Assembly (NCBI GenBank): GCA_045594705.1 | Contig: JAZNZB010000086.1 | Span: forward strand, 1 to 59,114 | DNA length: 59,114 nt | Origin: SVQP01 sp045594705 | GTDB lineage: Bacteria > Bacillota > Clostridia > Oscillospirales > CAG-272 | Reading direction: 5' to 3' | Part shown: piece after piece, positions 25,528 to 34,994 of the stretch | Position numbering within the stretch: position 1 is the stretch's first letter | How the letters are laid out: the number at the start of each line of letters is the position of its first letter | Notes under the pieces: model-generated | Database searches by the model: none | The model's input: the letters and a program-made list of their open reading frames with translations, nothing else | Told to the model about the DNA's origin: nothing | Translations under genes and position numbers: made by a program

Positions 25528-26249
25528 GAATTCTGATTACAAACGACGACGGCATCAAGGCCGAGGGCTTACTCCCTTTGGTCAAATGGGCATCCAAATA
25601 CGGTGAGGTGACCACGGTTGCCCCTTTGTATGAGCAGAGCGGTAAAAGCCATGGCATTGATATTTTCCATCCCATTGCGGTCACCAAATACGATCTCTGC
25701 CCCGAGACTGTTGCCTACGCAGTGGACTCCACGCCCGCTGATTGCGTGCGCTTTGGCATCATCGGACTTGGTCAGACCTACGATCTGGTCATCTCGGGCA
25801 TCAATCGCGGCTACAACATCGGTCAGGATATCGTGTATTCGGGCACGGTGGGCGCGATCTACGAGGCTGCCACACAAGGACACAGGGGCTTGGCACTTTC
25901 CACCGATCCCGCCACGCTCGCGGGTGCTCTCGAGCAGCTGGATTACGTGTTCAAATTCTTTGAGCGCAACAATCTCTTTGCGATCAACAATCTTTACAAC
26001 GTCAATATCCCCGAAAATCCGCAAGGAATCCACATCACCCGCCAAGGACTGGCCAAATACTCCGACGAGTGGGTGGATATGGGCAACGGCACCTATCAGC
26101 AGGTCGGCCAGTTCATTTTTGAGAACACCAAGAACCTTGAACTGGATACCGATTGCGTCATGAACGGCTACATTTCCATCACTCCCCTGCAATCCGACCG
26201 CACCAACATGCCCGTATTCAAAAAGCTCGCGGGATATATCAATCAATAA
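25524..26249 (+). CDS. surE: 5'/3'-nucleotidase SurE
   Basis: A 241-residue SurE, a metal-dependent nucleoside monophosphate phosphatase. Motifs are ITNDDGI (metal-binding Asp-Asp), SGINRGYNIGQDIVYSGTVGAI and the YAVDSTPADCV segment. The start at 25524 overlaps the stop of the DHH gene as ATGA and has GAGGG upstream. An upstream in-frame extension to 25419 is inside the DHH gene and was rejected. It is the last gene of the nucleotide-turnover operon, ending at a strong terminator. Confidence 0.95.
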   Translation: MRILITNDDGIKAEGLLPLVKWASKYGEVTTVAPLYEQSGKSHGIDIFHPIAVTKYDLCPETVAYAVDSTPADCVRFGIIGLGQTYDLVISGINRGYNIGQDIVYSGTVGAIYEAATQGHRGLALSTDPATLAGALEQLDYVFKFFERNNLFAINNLYNVNIPENPQGIHITRQGLAKYSDEWVDMGNGTYQQVGQFIFENTKNLELDTDCVMNGYISITPLQSDRTNMPVFKKLAGYINQ

Positions 26250-26264
26250 GCCGATCAATAAGCA

Positions 26265-26300
26265 TAAAAAAGCGTTGCACCGAGGTGCAACGCTTTTTTT
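26265..26300. terminator. Bidirectional terminator between surE and the 26309 lipoprotein gene
   Basis: A 15-bp or longer stem, AAAAAAGCGTTGCAC/GTGCAACGCTTTTTT, with T runs on both strands. It serves both convergent operons. Confidence 0.92.
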
Positions 26301-26308
26301 ATTTTGTT

Positions 26309-28663
26309 TTACTCAGCCAGAATCAGCTCCATGGGGAACTGTTCAACGCCGGTGTTGCCAGCGTTGATATAGCTGGTGTTGGATGCGGACATGGTATCAA
26401 AGTTGTTGTAAGAACCGATGTACTTATCCTGACCGTCCAGATTGGTCATCCAGATGTTGGTCTCGGGAACGTAGGTGTAGGTGCTGGTAGCAGCATCCTC
26501 GTACAGGATGGCAACCTTGCCCTTCTCATTGGTGGTAACGTTGATGTACTTCTTTGCACCGTCAATGGTGGTGAAGAAGTTGTAGCCTTCCTCGGTCTTC
26601 TCTACGAATACCTGCAGAGCAGCTGCCTTATCCTCGGAGGTGATGAGGTATCTGTCCTGATCAATGCCGCCGCAAACGTATACGATGTGGCCGTTCTTGA
26701 CCTGGTTCATGGACATCAGATATGCAACGCCTTCCTTGATCTCAACGCCTGCGTTGGTGATCACGTTGCCGTCAGCGGACATGTTCGCGTCGCCAAGTAC
26801 GACAAGCTGCAGGGGGAACTGGGATTTGCCGGTGTTCTCTGCGTTGATGTAGCTGGTCTTGGATGCGCTGATGGTATCAAAGTTGCTGTAGGTGCCCAGG
26901 TAGTACTGGTCAGCCTCGCCCTCAACGTTGGTTACCCAAGCGTTGATGCCCTCGGTGTAAACGTAAACGCTGGTCGCGGTATCCTGATACAGAACTGCGA
27001 TCTTGCCTGCCTCGTTGTGAGTAACGTTGATGTACTTCTTTGCACCGTCGATCATGGTGTAGAAGGAGAAGCCATCGCCGTTTGCCTCAGCGTAAATATC
27101 AAGAGCCTCGGAAGCAGCCTTGGAGGTGATCAGGTATCTGTCCTGGTTGATGCCACCGCATACGAATACGCCGTAGCCGTTGGTACCCTGGTTCAGATAC
27201 ATCTTGTAAGCAACCTCAGCCTCGGGAGTGGTTACGGGAACGATGGTGAAGTTGGAAGCCACCAGAGTGATCTCAAACTCAGCGGTCTCGGTAGCGTCAC
27301 CCAGAGTCAGGGTAGCGGTCAGCTTAACGGTAGTGGTCTCGTTGGGAATGGTAACGGTCAGCTTGCCGCCGTCGATGACTGCGTACTCGCTGTCGGATGC
27401 CCAGGAGATGGTAACGTCGGGATAGGTGGTGCCTGCTACGGGCAGTTCTGCTTCACCGTTTGCGGTAAAGGTGTTGTTCTCGATTGCGAGGTTGTCCTTT
27501 TCCAGGGTAACCTTTTCAGCATCGCTTCTCTCGGGAAGTGCGTAGTTGTAGAAGCAATCTACGGAGGTAGGAATGAGGTAAGGAGTGCCGGAGTAGGTGA
27601 TCATGATACCGGTCACGTCAGCGGTGTAGCCCAGCTTTTCAGCGTGTGCTGCATCGATGGTGCCCTTGTCCTCTGCCTTCAGAGTGGTGGGGAAATCGGT
27701 TACGTAGGTTCTGACGTAGGACTGTACGCCGTTCAGCTCAAAGTACAGATACTGGCTGGTGGGGTTATCCAGAACCTGGCCGCCGATGGTAACGCCCTTG
27801 ATGACTACGGGCATACCAACCAGCTCGTTGAAGTTGGTCTCGGGAACAAACTTATCGGTAATATCAACAGGCTCAAAGGTCTTGATCTCGGTGCTGACAA
27901 CGGTGGGAATACCGCCCTTGATCTCCATCATGCCGCTGTAAGGAGCAGCAGGACCTGCAACGCGAACGGTCATACCGATCTCGATGCCAAGATCAGCAAC
28001 GGGGTCAACATCCATCTGGTAGGAGTAGTAGCCGCCGTAGCCGCTTTCATCCAGCAGGAACAGGTGGTTTCTGGTGTTGCCTGCTGCCTTGGAGTTGATG
28101 GCAACGACAATACCCTGAATTACCAGGTTGTCGCCTTCCTCGGCTGCCTGGTACTCTTCCCAAGTGGTAACCTTGAACTTAGGAACGGTGCGGTTGAATT
28201 CCTTGACAACAGTGTTGCCTTCAGCATCTTCAACGGTTGCAGTCAGAACGTATGCGATCTCTTCGTAAGCCTCGTCGGGAACGTCAACCGAAACGGTGCC
28301 GTCCTCGCCAACGGTAACGGTGATCTTGTCGGTGTTTACAGTCCAGGTGACTGCATAGGTGGTGCTACCGATCTTAACGCTGGAAACCAGAGTGTAGTCA
28401 GCAGCGGTAACGGTGGTGTCCTTGTACAGCTGACGAACGTACTCGGCAGCGTTCTCAAGGTCGGAGGGCTCATCAGAGCCGGTATCTTCTTCGGTGGTGA
28501 TTTCTTCTTCGGGAGTCGTAACCTCTTCCTTGGTGGTGATCTCTTGTTCGGAGGTGGAGGTCTCTTCCTCGCCGGGCTCAACGGTGTTATCGCAAGCAAC
28601 CAGAGCAACAGCTACACTCAAGACCAGAACGACTGCCATCAAAAGCATGAGAATTCTTTTCAT
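26309..28663 (-). CDS. Large surface lipoprotein with OB-like segment and duplicated C-terminal module
   Basis: A 784-residue predicted lipoprotein with lipobox VALVAC at about residues 19-24 and a Glu/Thr-rich linker to about 70. Then come a beta-rich segment, an OB-fold-like stretch (about 165-270, GDNLVIQGIVVAI, GMTVRVAGPA) and a bacterial Ig-like segment (about 385-470). Two close copies of a roughly 138-residue module end the protein (about 485-624 and 647-784; each has VCGGI, QDRYLITS, DGAKKYINVT). I do not recognise the module. It is the last gene of the ABC-transporter operon and has codon usage typical of high expression. Confidence 0.75.
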   Translation of the reverse strand: MKRILMLLMAVVLVLSVAVALVACDNTVEPGEEETSTSEQEITTKEEVTTPEEEITTEEDTGSDEPSDLENAAEYVRQLYKDTTVTAADYTLVSSVKIGSTTYAVTWTVNTDKITVTVGEDGTVSVDVPDEAYEEIAYVLTATVEDAEGNTVVKEFNRTVPKFKVTTWEEYQAAEEGDNLVIQGIVVAINSKAAGNTRNHLFLLDESGYGGYYSYQMDVDPVADLGIEIGMTVRVAGPAAPYSGMMEIKGGIPTVVSTEIKTFEPVDITDKFVPETNFNELVGMPVVIKGVTIGGQVLDNPTSQYLYFELNGVQSYVRTYVTDFPTTLKAEDKGTIDAAHAEKLGYTADVTGIMITYSGTPYLIPTSVDCFYNYALPERSDAEKVTLEKDNLAIENNTFTANGEAELPVAGTTYPDVTISWASDSEYAVIDGGKLTVTIPNETTTVKLTATLTLGDATETAEFEITLVASNFTIVPVTTPEAEVAYKMYLNQGTNGYGVFVCGGINQDRYLITSKAASEALDIYAEANGDGFSFYTMIDGAKKYINVTHNEAGKIAVLYQDTATSVYVYTEGINAWVTNVEGEADQYYLGTYSNFDTISASKTSYINAENTGKSQFPLQLVVLGDANMSADGNVITNAGVEIKEGVAYLMSMNQVKNGHIVYVCGGIDQDRYLITSEDKAAALQVFVEKTEEGYNFFTTIDGAKKYINVTTNEKGKVAILYEDAATSTYTYVPETNIWMTNLDGQDKYIGSYNNFDTMSASNTSYINAGNTGVEQFPMELILAE

Positions 28664-28730
28664 GATAGCTCCTTTTCTTTATCACAAATAAAACTTTCGT
28701 ATTGGTTTGCCGCCGCGCGGCATGGGTGGA

Positions 28731-30203
28731 TCAGTTAAAAGTCACGTCGTTGATCGAGAAAACTCTTACCTGATATACACCGTTATAGGAATCAATAATT
28801 CCCTTCACGGTCATGTTGGCGCCTACGGGGAACGCTGCATCCGTGACCAGATTGCCGTTTCCGTCGTTGAGCACCTCGGTTCTGACAACGATGGTGGTGC
28901 CGTCCTGTGCCTTACAGGTGATGGACATCGCGCCCTTATCATCGCTTGTGTCAGCGGTGGTGGTATAAACGCTCTCTACGGTCAGATTCTTGACCGTAAC
29001 AGTGCTGTAGTGAGCAAGCTCACCGTAATCAAACTCGGTGGGAGTCGAGATCTCGTTCCCTTCCTCGTCAAAGGTGATCACGTCCAGCGTCAGCTTACCG
29101 CTTACGATATCGCTTGCGCTGACCTCACTGTAGCTGGGGCTGAAGCCCTCGCTGATCTTGTGGATACCGTCCTTGGAGAGTGCCCCCTCGGGATCCATCA
29201 TATCCACACTGTACTTGATGTTGGAGATCTGCCATGTACCGCCCAGCTCGTAATACTGCAGCGAGCCCACCATCATCACACGGTTGCCGATGCTCAGCGC
29301 CTGCATGACGTTACCGGGGGTATTGTAGCCGCAGAATACCTGCATGCCGTAGTACATATCGGTCTCTGCATCGTATTCCTCAAGATATACGGTCGCACCG
29401 CTTCTCTTGACCACGACTGCTTCAAAGCGAACCAGCTGATCCTTATAGGGCTCATAGTTGAGCTTGAGCTCCTTGAGGGTCACGTTCTGCGCGCCGCCAT
29501 AGTAGAAATCGGGGTCCTTATCCTTGGAGAACACGTACAGCTTGAACTGCTTTGCCTGATTGAGCGCACCCATGGTATAATCGGAGTACGCATTATCGGC
29601 TGCGTTAGAACCAAACGCAAGTCCCTGCTGCAGAATTTCCAGGTTGAGGTTGCGGTACTCGGTCATTTCATCGGTCTTGTACCAAACCCAGACCAGGTAT
29701 CTGCCGCCGGTGGAGTCTGCGTTCCAACTTGCGTTATCAGATTCGATGTAAATGGAGGTCGCCTTGGAGAGCGTCTCCTTGGTATAATTGGAAGCCTTTT
29801 TACCCCAAGGCTCGATAATACCCGTGGATTCGGGGGTGTTGATACCGAGGTATCTTGCCTTGAGAATACCTGTGGGGACAACGCTTGTGGGGACGTTGAA
29901 GTGCGTGGTGTCACCGTCGATGAACGCGTGCACGGTCACCTCGACGTTGAGTCGACCGGAGTTTTCGTTGAACTTGAGCTGCGAAGCAAAGTCAACAAAC
30001 TCGGGCTCGGGAGTAACGGTAGTCGTCTCGGAGGGGTCGGTAGTTTCGAGGTTCTCTTCCGTGCTTTCGGCAGTGCTGTCTGCATTTTCCTCGGCAGCGG
30101 TCGAGTCCTCGGTCGTGCCGCCCTCGGTATTGCAGGCTGCAAAGCAACCTGCAATCATGCCAAGAGCGAGCAGAACGATCAATAATTTAGTAAAATTCTT
30201 CAT
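28731..30203 (-). CDS. Surface lipoprotein with staphylococcal-nuclease-like domain
   Basis: A 490-residue predicted lipoprotein (hydrophobic N-terminus ending AGCFAAC). A Thr/Glu-rich linker reaches about residue 70. The nuclease-like domain spans about 85-235, with FIDGDTTHF, KARYLGINTPES and TGGRYLVWVW. These match the Asp, Arg-x-LG-x-(D/N)TPE and Arg elements of the TNase fold. The second metal Asp is Asn here, a change also seen in other homologues. C-terminal OB-like segments follow (about 245-340 and 390-490). A role in cutting extracellular nucleic acid is inferred. It sits between the solute-binding gene and the 784-residue lipoprotein in one run. Confidence 0.82.
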   Translation of the reverse strand: MKNFTKLLIVLLALGMIAGCFAACNTEGGTTEDSTAAEENADSTAESTEENLETTDPSETTTVTPEPEFVDFASQLKFNENSGRLNVEVTVHAFIDGDTTHFNVPTSVVPTGILKARYLGINTPESTGIIEPWGKKASNYTKETLSKATSIYIESDNASWNADSTGGRYLVWVWYKTDEMTEYRNLNLEILQQGLAFGSNAADNAYSDYTMGALNQAKQFKLYVFSKDKDPDFYYGGAQNVTLKELKLNYEPYKDQLVRFEAVVVKRSGATVYLEEYDAETDMYYGMQVFCGYNTPGNVMQALSIGNRVMMVGSLQYYELGGTWQISNIKYSVDMMDPEGALSKDGIHKISEGFSPSYSEVSASDIVSGKLTLDVITFDEEGNEISTPTEFDYGELAHYSTVTVKNLTVESVYTTTADTSDDKGAMSITCKAQDGTTIVVRTEVLNDGNGNLVTDAAFPVGANMTVKGIIDSYNGVYQVRVFSINDVTFN

Positions 30204-30247
30204 CGTTTTCTCTGCTTTAATTAAGTATCAATGTCATTCAGGTATGA

Positions 30248-31759
30248 TTACTGAGCGTTCTTGCACTCGGTAACGGCATCAGCAAACGCCTTGTCGATCA
30301 TAGCGTCAACGTCATCGGTCTGTGCGGTGAAGCAGTACTGCATCAGAACGCCAACCTTGTCACGAGCTACGGAAGAGCCGTTGAATGCAGGAGATACGAA
30401 ATACATATCGGACATTTCTCTACCAACCTTAACAGCCAGAGCCTGGATGTGGTCGCCACCGTCTGCATTGTCAAGGAAGTTCTTGTATGCGGGAACCTGG
30501 TCAACGCTCTGGATAACAGGCATATAACCGGAGGTCATGGAGAATGCTGCCTGGAACTCGGGGTTGGTGGTCAGGAACTTGACAAACAGCCAGGAAGCAA
30601 TCACTTCCTGCTTGTTGTCGCTCTCAAAGATGCACAGAGAGGGACCCTGGGAGATTGCCTTGGAGTTCTCGGGATTGATCTGAGGAATGGGAGCAATGCC
30701 GACCTCGAATGCATAACCGTCATCGGTTGCTTCGGGACGCTGGTGGATGGAGCCACCGGTAGAACCGATGGACATGTAGCTGTTCTTATCAACCAGCTCG
30801 GTGAACAGGCCGGAGGTATAACCGCCGTACAGCTCCTGAGTGGTCAGGTAGCCCTTTTCGTACCAGCCTCTGAACATCTTGACGAATACCTTGTTCTGGG
30901 GATGGTCAAACAGATAGTTGTTACCTCTCTCGGTGGAGGTGTAGGGAGAGCCGTACTGCTCGGTCATGGTGATGAACCAGTTTGCCTCGGAGTCATAGCC
31001 CAGAGGGATGCAGTCGGGATCGATCTCAAGGATCTTCTTGCAAAGAGCCTCCATTTCCTTCCAGGTGGTAGGAACGGTCAGGCCGTTTGCATCAAAGAAG
31101 GTTTTGTTGTAGTACAGAACCTCGGTGGACTTGGACATGGGCAGGGTGTACATGGTACCTGCGTTGTCAAATACTGCGCCCTCAGCGTAAAAGCCGGGAA
31201 CGAAGTCAGCGATCTGATCAGCGGTCAGACCCAGAACGGTCTTGTTGCCCAGAGCGTCGGTGATCTCAATGGTGCTGTTAATGAAGCTGTTGAGCGGAAC
31301 AACTGCCTTTGCTACGTTGTACAGAGCAACGTGGTCGGGATAGCAGTAAGCGATGTTGGGCTGGTTGCCTGCGGTCAGCTCGGTCTTGATCTGGTCACGA
31401 ACCTCGTCGTAGCCGCCAACCTGTGCATGCTCAACGTGAATGTTGGGGTACATTTCATTGAACTTTGCAATGTACTGATCCAGAACGCCCTGGTAGGTTG
31501 CGTTCATGGTGTGGGAGAAGGTGATGGTCACTTCGCTACCGTCATAAGCGATAACGTCGTACTCCAGAGGCTTGGGCTGCTCAACGGTGTTGTCACCGGT
31601 GGTCTCTTCGCCGCCAACTTCACCCTCGGGCTTGGTCTCGTCACCGGACTGTGCGGGAGGATTGGTGGTGGTTTCATGACCGCCTTGATCGCAAGCAGCG
31701 AGTGCAAGAGTGCTCAGACACAAAATAAGCATCAGAGCAAGTGCAAGAATTCTTTTCAT
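30248..31759 (-). CDS. ABC transporter solute-binding lipoprotein (UgpB-like)
   Basis: A 503-residue family-1 extracellular solute-binding protein. It has a signal with lipobox LALAAC, an acidic linker (about 24-65), and then the typical EVTITFSHTMNATYQGVLDQYIAKFNEMYP start of UgpB/maltose-binding-like proteins. ALCKKILE and TSGYMPVIQ regions follow. It feeds the permease pair encoded immediately upstream. UgpB-type members bind glycerol-3-phosphate or oligosaccharides, and the ligand here is unknown. Confidence 0.92.
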   Translation of the reverse strand: MKRILALALMLILCLSTLALAACDQGGHETTTNPPAQSGDETKPEGEVGGEETTGDNTVEQPKPLEYDVIAYDGSEVTITFSHTMNATYQGVLDQYIAKFNEMYPNIHVEHAQVGGYDEVRDQIKTELTAGNQPNIAYCYPDHVALYNVAKAVVPLNSFINSTIEITDALGNKTVLGLTADQIADFVPGFYAEGAVFDNAGTMYTLPMSKSTEVLYYNKTFFDANGLTVPTTWKEMEALCKKILEIDPDCIPLGYDSEANWFITMTEQYGSPYTSTERGNNYLFDHPQNKVFVKMFRGWYEKGYLTTQELYGGYTSGLFTELVDKNSYMSIGSTGGSIHQRPEATDDGYAFEVGIAPIPQINPENSKAISQGPSLCIFESDNKQEVIASWLFVKFLTTNPEFQAAFSMTSGYMPVIQSVDQVPAYKNFLDNADGGDHIQALAVKVGREMSDMYFVSPAFNGSSVARDKVGVLMQYCFTAQTDDVDAMIDKAFADAVTECKNAQ

Positions 31760-31821
31760 GGTTTGTTTCCTTTCGTTTTATATCTTTTTATTTATAGACT
31801 TTTTGGTCAATAAATCTTGGA

Positions 31822-32730
31822 TTAACCCTTGATACCGCTCTTGGAAACGCCCTTCATAATATATTTACGAAGGAAGATGAATACCAAGAACAAGGGAATG
31901 GATACGACCGTGACTGCAGCCATCTGCACGGGGATATCTGCCTCACCCGAGCCTGCATCCGTAAACGCGGAGCGCAAGCCGTTGGTGATCAGCCAGAAAT
32001 CCTTGTGGGCAACCAGTCTGGGCCATACATAGGAGTTCCATGCACCCATCATTTTCAGAATGGTGATGGAGATCAGCGTGGGCATGGAGAGCGGGATCAT
32101 GACCTTGCACAGGTACTTGAAGTCGCTCGTGCCGTCTACCTTAGCTGCCAGGTAAAGCTCGTTGGGGATCTGCATGAAGTTCTGCTTGAGCAGATAGATA
32201 TAGAAAACACTGACAAGGAACGGAACGATCAGTACCGAGTAGCCTGCAAACCAGTGATCATTGTTTACCCAACCGAACTTATCAACCGTGATATAGTTGG
32301 TAATGGTGAAAAGCTCACCGGGGATCATCATGGTGCCAAGCAGTGCTGCAAACAACGCATTCTTGCCCTTGAACTCAAGGCGTGCAAACGCAAACGCCGT
32401 GATGATGGTGATGATCAGCGACAGGATGGTGGATACGACACCGACAATTACGGTATTCTTGAACAGCTTGAGCAGCTCTGCCTTGGTAAACGCCTGCAGA
32501 TAGTTGCTCCAGATGATCTCCTTGGGGAACAAGGTCGGCACCGAGAGCTTGTACTCAGCCAGCGACTTGAGCGAGGAAATGATCATCCAATAGAACGGGA
32601 AGATGACGATGATCGCCATGATGATCAGGAACGTATACAGCGCGATCTGAGAGATGACCTTGACGATCTTCTGCTTTGTTGTTACCTGTTGGAGGTCCTT
32701 TTCGGACAATACTTTCATTTGTTCTGCCAT
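31822..32730 (-). CDS. Carbohydrate ABC transporter permease (UgpE/MalG-like)
   Basis: A 302-residue inner-membrane permease with six membrane segments. The EAA loop is visible as ELYLAAKVDGTSDFKYLCKVMIPLS, the contact site for the ATPase. The start at 32730 was chosen for the GGGAGG site upstream; a longer frame to 32787 runs into the preceding permease gene. It is the second permease of the binding-protein-dependent importer. Confidence 0.93.
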   Translation of the reverse strand: MAEQMKVLSEKDLQQVTTKQKIVKVISQIALYTFLIIMAIIVIFPFYWMIISSLKSLAEYKLSVPTLFPKEIIWSNYLQAFTKAELLKLFKNTVIVGVVSTILSLIITIITAFAFARLEFKGKNALFAALLGTMMIPGELFTITNYITVDKFGWVNNDHWFAGYSVLIVPFLVSVFYIYLLKQNFMQIPNELYLAAKVDGTSDFKYLCKVMIPLSMPTLISITILKMMGAWNSYVWPRLVAHKDFWLITNGLRSAFTDAGSGEADIPVQMAAVTVVSIPLFLVFIFLRKYIMKGVSKSGIKG

Positions 32731-32746
32731 GTTGGTACCTCCCTTC

Positions 32747-33826
32747 TTAATAGTGCGTCTTCTTCTTGCTGACTCCAAGGTTAACAAGCGTCACCGCGAA
32801 GATCAGTAAGAACAAGAGCAGCGCAGCTGCGGATGCAATACCTTCAGCATTACCGAGGTTATCGTAAATAAAGCCGACCATGGTCTGAAGTCTCGGTGTA
32901 CCCACGGCCGCTCCGGGAGGCTGCATGTTTTCACCGAAGATACCGACGATGCTGGTATACTCCTTGAATCCGCCGATAAAGCCGGTGATCACGACGTACG
33001 CGATCATGGGAGAAAGCAGCGGCACGGTAATACGGGTAAAGACTCTCCACTTAGGCGTCGAGTCGATCTTGGCTGCATCGTAATACTGCTTATTGACGCT
33101 CTGCAGACCGCCAAGCAGAATCAGGATCTTGAAGGGCAGCGCGTTCCAGACGATATAAATAATCATGACGATCATGTTCGCCCAGTACGTCGAGCCCTGG
33201 TTGATCCAGTTGATCGGATCCATGCCAAACCAGCCTATAACGGTATTGATAATACCGACCGAGGTGCTGGCTGCGATATCAGCGGTGTTGACACCGACGA
33301 TGTTAAACATTGCTGCAAATACCATACCGATTGCGATCGAGTTGGTCACGTACGGCAAGAAGAATATGGTTTGCAGGAGGCGGCGCAGAGGCTTGATTGC
33401 GTTCAGACATACGGCGATCAGCAGCGCCAGGAAGGTGGAGAGCGGTACGGTCAGCACACAAAGCAGCACCGTGTTTTGCATGATCAGCCAGAAGCCATCA
33501 TAATTGATGACTGCCTTGAAGTTTGCAAGGCCGAATTCATAATCGTAATCTCCGCTGATGCTCTCGGAGATCTTATAGGTGGTATAGCCACCCCATCTGA
33601 CCGGCACTTCCTTCCTATTCACGACCTCTACCTGGTCACCGTTTTCATCCCAAATGGTGACGATCTCTTCGACGATTTCATACTCTACGGGCAGCTCGGG
33701 ATCCCAACGGACCGTGAATGCCATACGCAGCGTATTAATGATCGGCCATACGGTAAAGATCAGCAACAGAATGATCGCGGGAAGCAGATAGAGCCACGCT
33801 TTCCATTGTTGTTTACTGTCAACCAT
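32747..33826 (-). CDS. Carbohydrate ABC transporter permease (UgpA/MalF-like)
   Basis: A 359-residue permease with an N-terminal membrane helix (WLYLLPAIILLLIF). An extracytoplasmic insertion of about 60 residues is rich in charged residues (EIVEEIVTIWDENGDQVEVV). Five more helices and an EAA-like loop (QYYDAAKIDSTPKWRVFTRITVPLLSP) follow. The insertion after helix 1 is larger than in simple UgpA and recalls the MalF P2 loop. The start at 33826 has GAGGAGGG upstream. It lies 10 bp after the ATPase gene. Confidence 0.93.
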   Translation of the reverse strand: MVDSKQQWKAWLYLLPAIILLLIFTVWPIINTLRMAFTVRWDPELPVEYEIVEEIVTIWDENGDQVEVVNRKEVPVRWGGYTTYKISESISGDYDYEFGLANFKAVINYDGFWLIMQNTVLLCVLTVPLSTFLALLIAVCLNAIKPLRRLLQTIFFLPYVTNSIAIGMVFAAMFNIVGVNTADIAASTSVGIINTVIGWFGMDPINWINQGSTYWANMIVMIIYIVWNALPFKILILLGGLQSVNKQYYDAAKIDSTPKWRVFTRITVPLLSPMIAYVVITGFIGGFKEYTSIVGIFGENMQPPGAAVGTPRLQTMVGFIYDNLGNAEGIASAAALLLFLLIFAVTLVNLGVSKKKTHY

Positions 33827-33836
33827 GATACCCTCC

Positions 33837-34931
33837 TCAGAAACGAATTCTGTCTTCGGTCTCAGCGTCAAACAGGAAGACCTTGTGAGGCTTGAGAGAA
33901 TAGGAAATGGTTGCCTTGGAGAAATCCACCTTGTAGTCGGAGTTGATGATGGCACGTACCAAGGGATTTGCGGAGGACTCATGCTCGCAAACCACGCTCA
34001 TATCGCGACCCATCACCTCAACGTTCTTGAGCTCGCAAACAAACATACCGTTATCATCGGGAATAAAGCCCTCGGGACGAATGCCGACAAATACCTCGCG
34101 GTCGTCAACACCGGGAACATCCAGCACGGCATTATCACCAAGCAGCAGCTGACCGTCCGCTACCCTGCCCTTGAATACGTTGATGGGAGGAGTGCCCAGG
34201 AACTTGGCAACGAACAGGTTTGCAGGATCGTCATAAACCTCCTGCGGTGCACCGATCTGCTGCACAACACCCAGCTTCATGACCACGATCATATCGGAAA
34301 TGGACATTGCCTCTTCCTGGTCGTGCGTGACAAATACGGTAGTGATACCGGTCTCCTTCTGGATACGGCGGATCTCTTCTCTGGTCTGCAGACGCAGTCT
34401 TGCATCCAGGTTGGAAAGCGGCTCGTCCAAAAGCAGCACGCGGGGCATCTTGACCAGTGCTCTTGCGATCGCAACTCTCTGCTGCTGACCGCCCGACATT
34501 TCACTGGGCTTACGGTCCATTAGATCCTCGATCTGCACAAGCTTTGCAGCCTGATAAGCACGCTCCAGCATTGCTTCCTTGCTCATCTTGTCCTTGCCCT
34601 TGAGGTTCTGCAAGGGGAACATGATGTTCTGCTTGACAGTCATGTGGGGGTACAGCGCATAGTTCTGGAAAACCAGACCAACGCCGCGGTTTTCGGGAGA
34701 AAGTGTAGTTACATCCTCGTCTCCAAAGAAGATCTGTCCCGCGGAGGGCTTCTGCAGGCCGCTGATCATGTAAAGAGTGGTACTCTTACCGCAACCGGAA
34801 GGGCCGAGAAGTCCAACGAGCTTCCCATCGGGAATGGCAAAGGTAAAGTCGTTGACGGCGACCACCTCGCCCCCTGCCTTTTTATTGCGGCTGGGGAAGA
34901 TCTTCGTTAGATTTCGTAATTCAACTTTCAT
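33837..34931 (-). CDS. ABC transporter ATP-binding protein, UgpC/MsmX type
   Basis: A 364-residue ATPase. Walker A is GPSGCGKST, the Q-loop is VFQNYALYPH, the signature is EMSGGQQQRVAIARAL, Walker B is VLLLDEPLSNLD, and the switch His is VTHDQEEA. A C-terminal TOBE/OB regulatory region (about 240-364, GIRPEGF) follows, as in MsmX-type ATPases that can serve several sugar importers. It heads the transporter genes, downstream of the RDD gene. Confidence 0.95.
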   Translation of the reverse strand: MKVELRNLTKIFPSRNKKAGGEVVAVNDFTFAIPDGKLVGLLGPSGCGKSTTLYMISGLQKPSAGQIFFGDEDVTTLSPENRGVGLVFQNYALYPHMTVKQNIMFPLQNLKGKDKMSKEAMLERAYQAAKLVQIEDLMDRKPSEMSGGQQQRVAIARALVKMPRVLLLDEPLSNLDARLRLQTREEIRRIQKETGITTVFVTHDQEEAMSISDMIVVMKLGVVQQIGAPQEVYDDPANLFVAKFLGTPPINVFKGRVADGQLLLGDNAVLDVPGVDDREVFVGIRPEGFIPDDNGMFVCELKNVEVMGRDMSVVCEHESSANPLVRAIINSDYKVDFSKATISYSLKPHKVFLFDAETEDRIRF

Positions 34932-34994
34932 TTCATCTAACCTCCATTTGTGTTTATTTACTTTTTTTGATAGACAAATTATTGTAAAACCAAA

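Noticed and set aside
26153..28738. 861-codon open frame on the plus strand
   Set aside because: It lies opposite the 784-residue lipoprotein gene, has no ribosome site, and its sequence is a by-product of codon bias on the other strand.
28707..30185. 492-codon plus-strand open frame
   Set aside because: It is the mirror of the nuclease-lipoprotein gene, with no recognisable domains or start signals.
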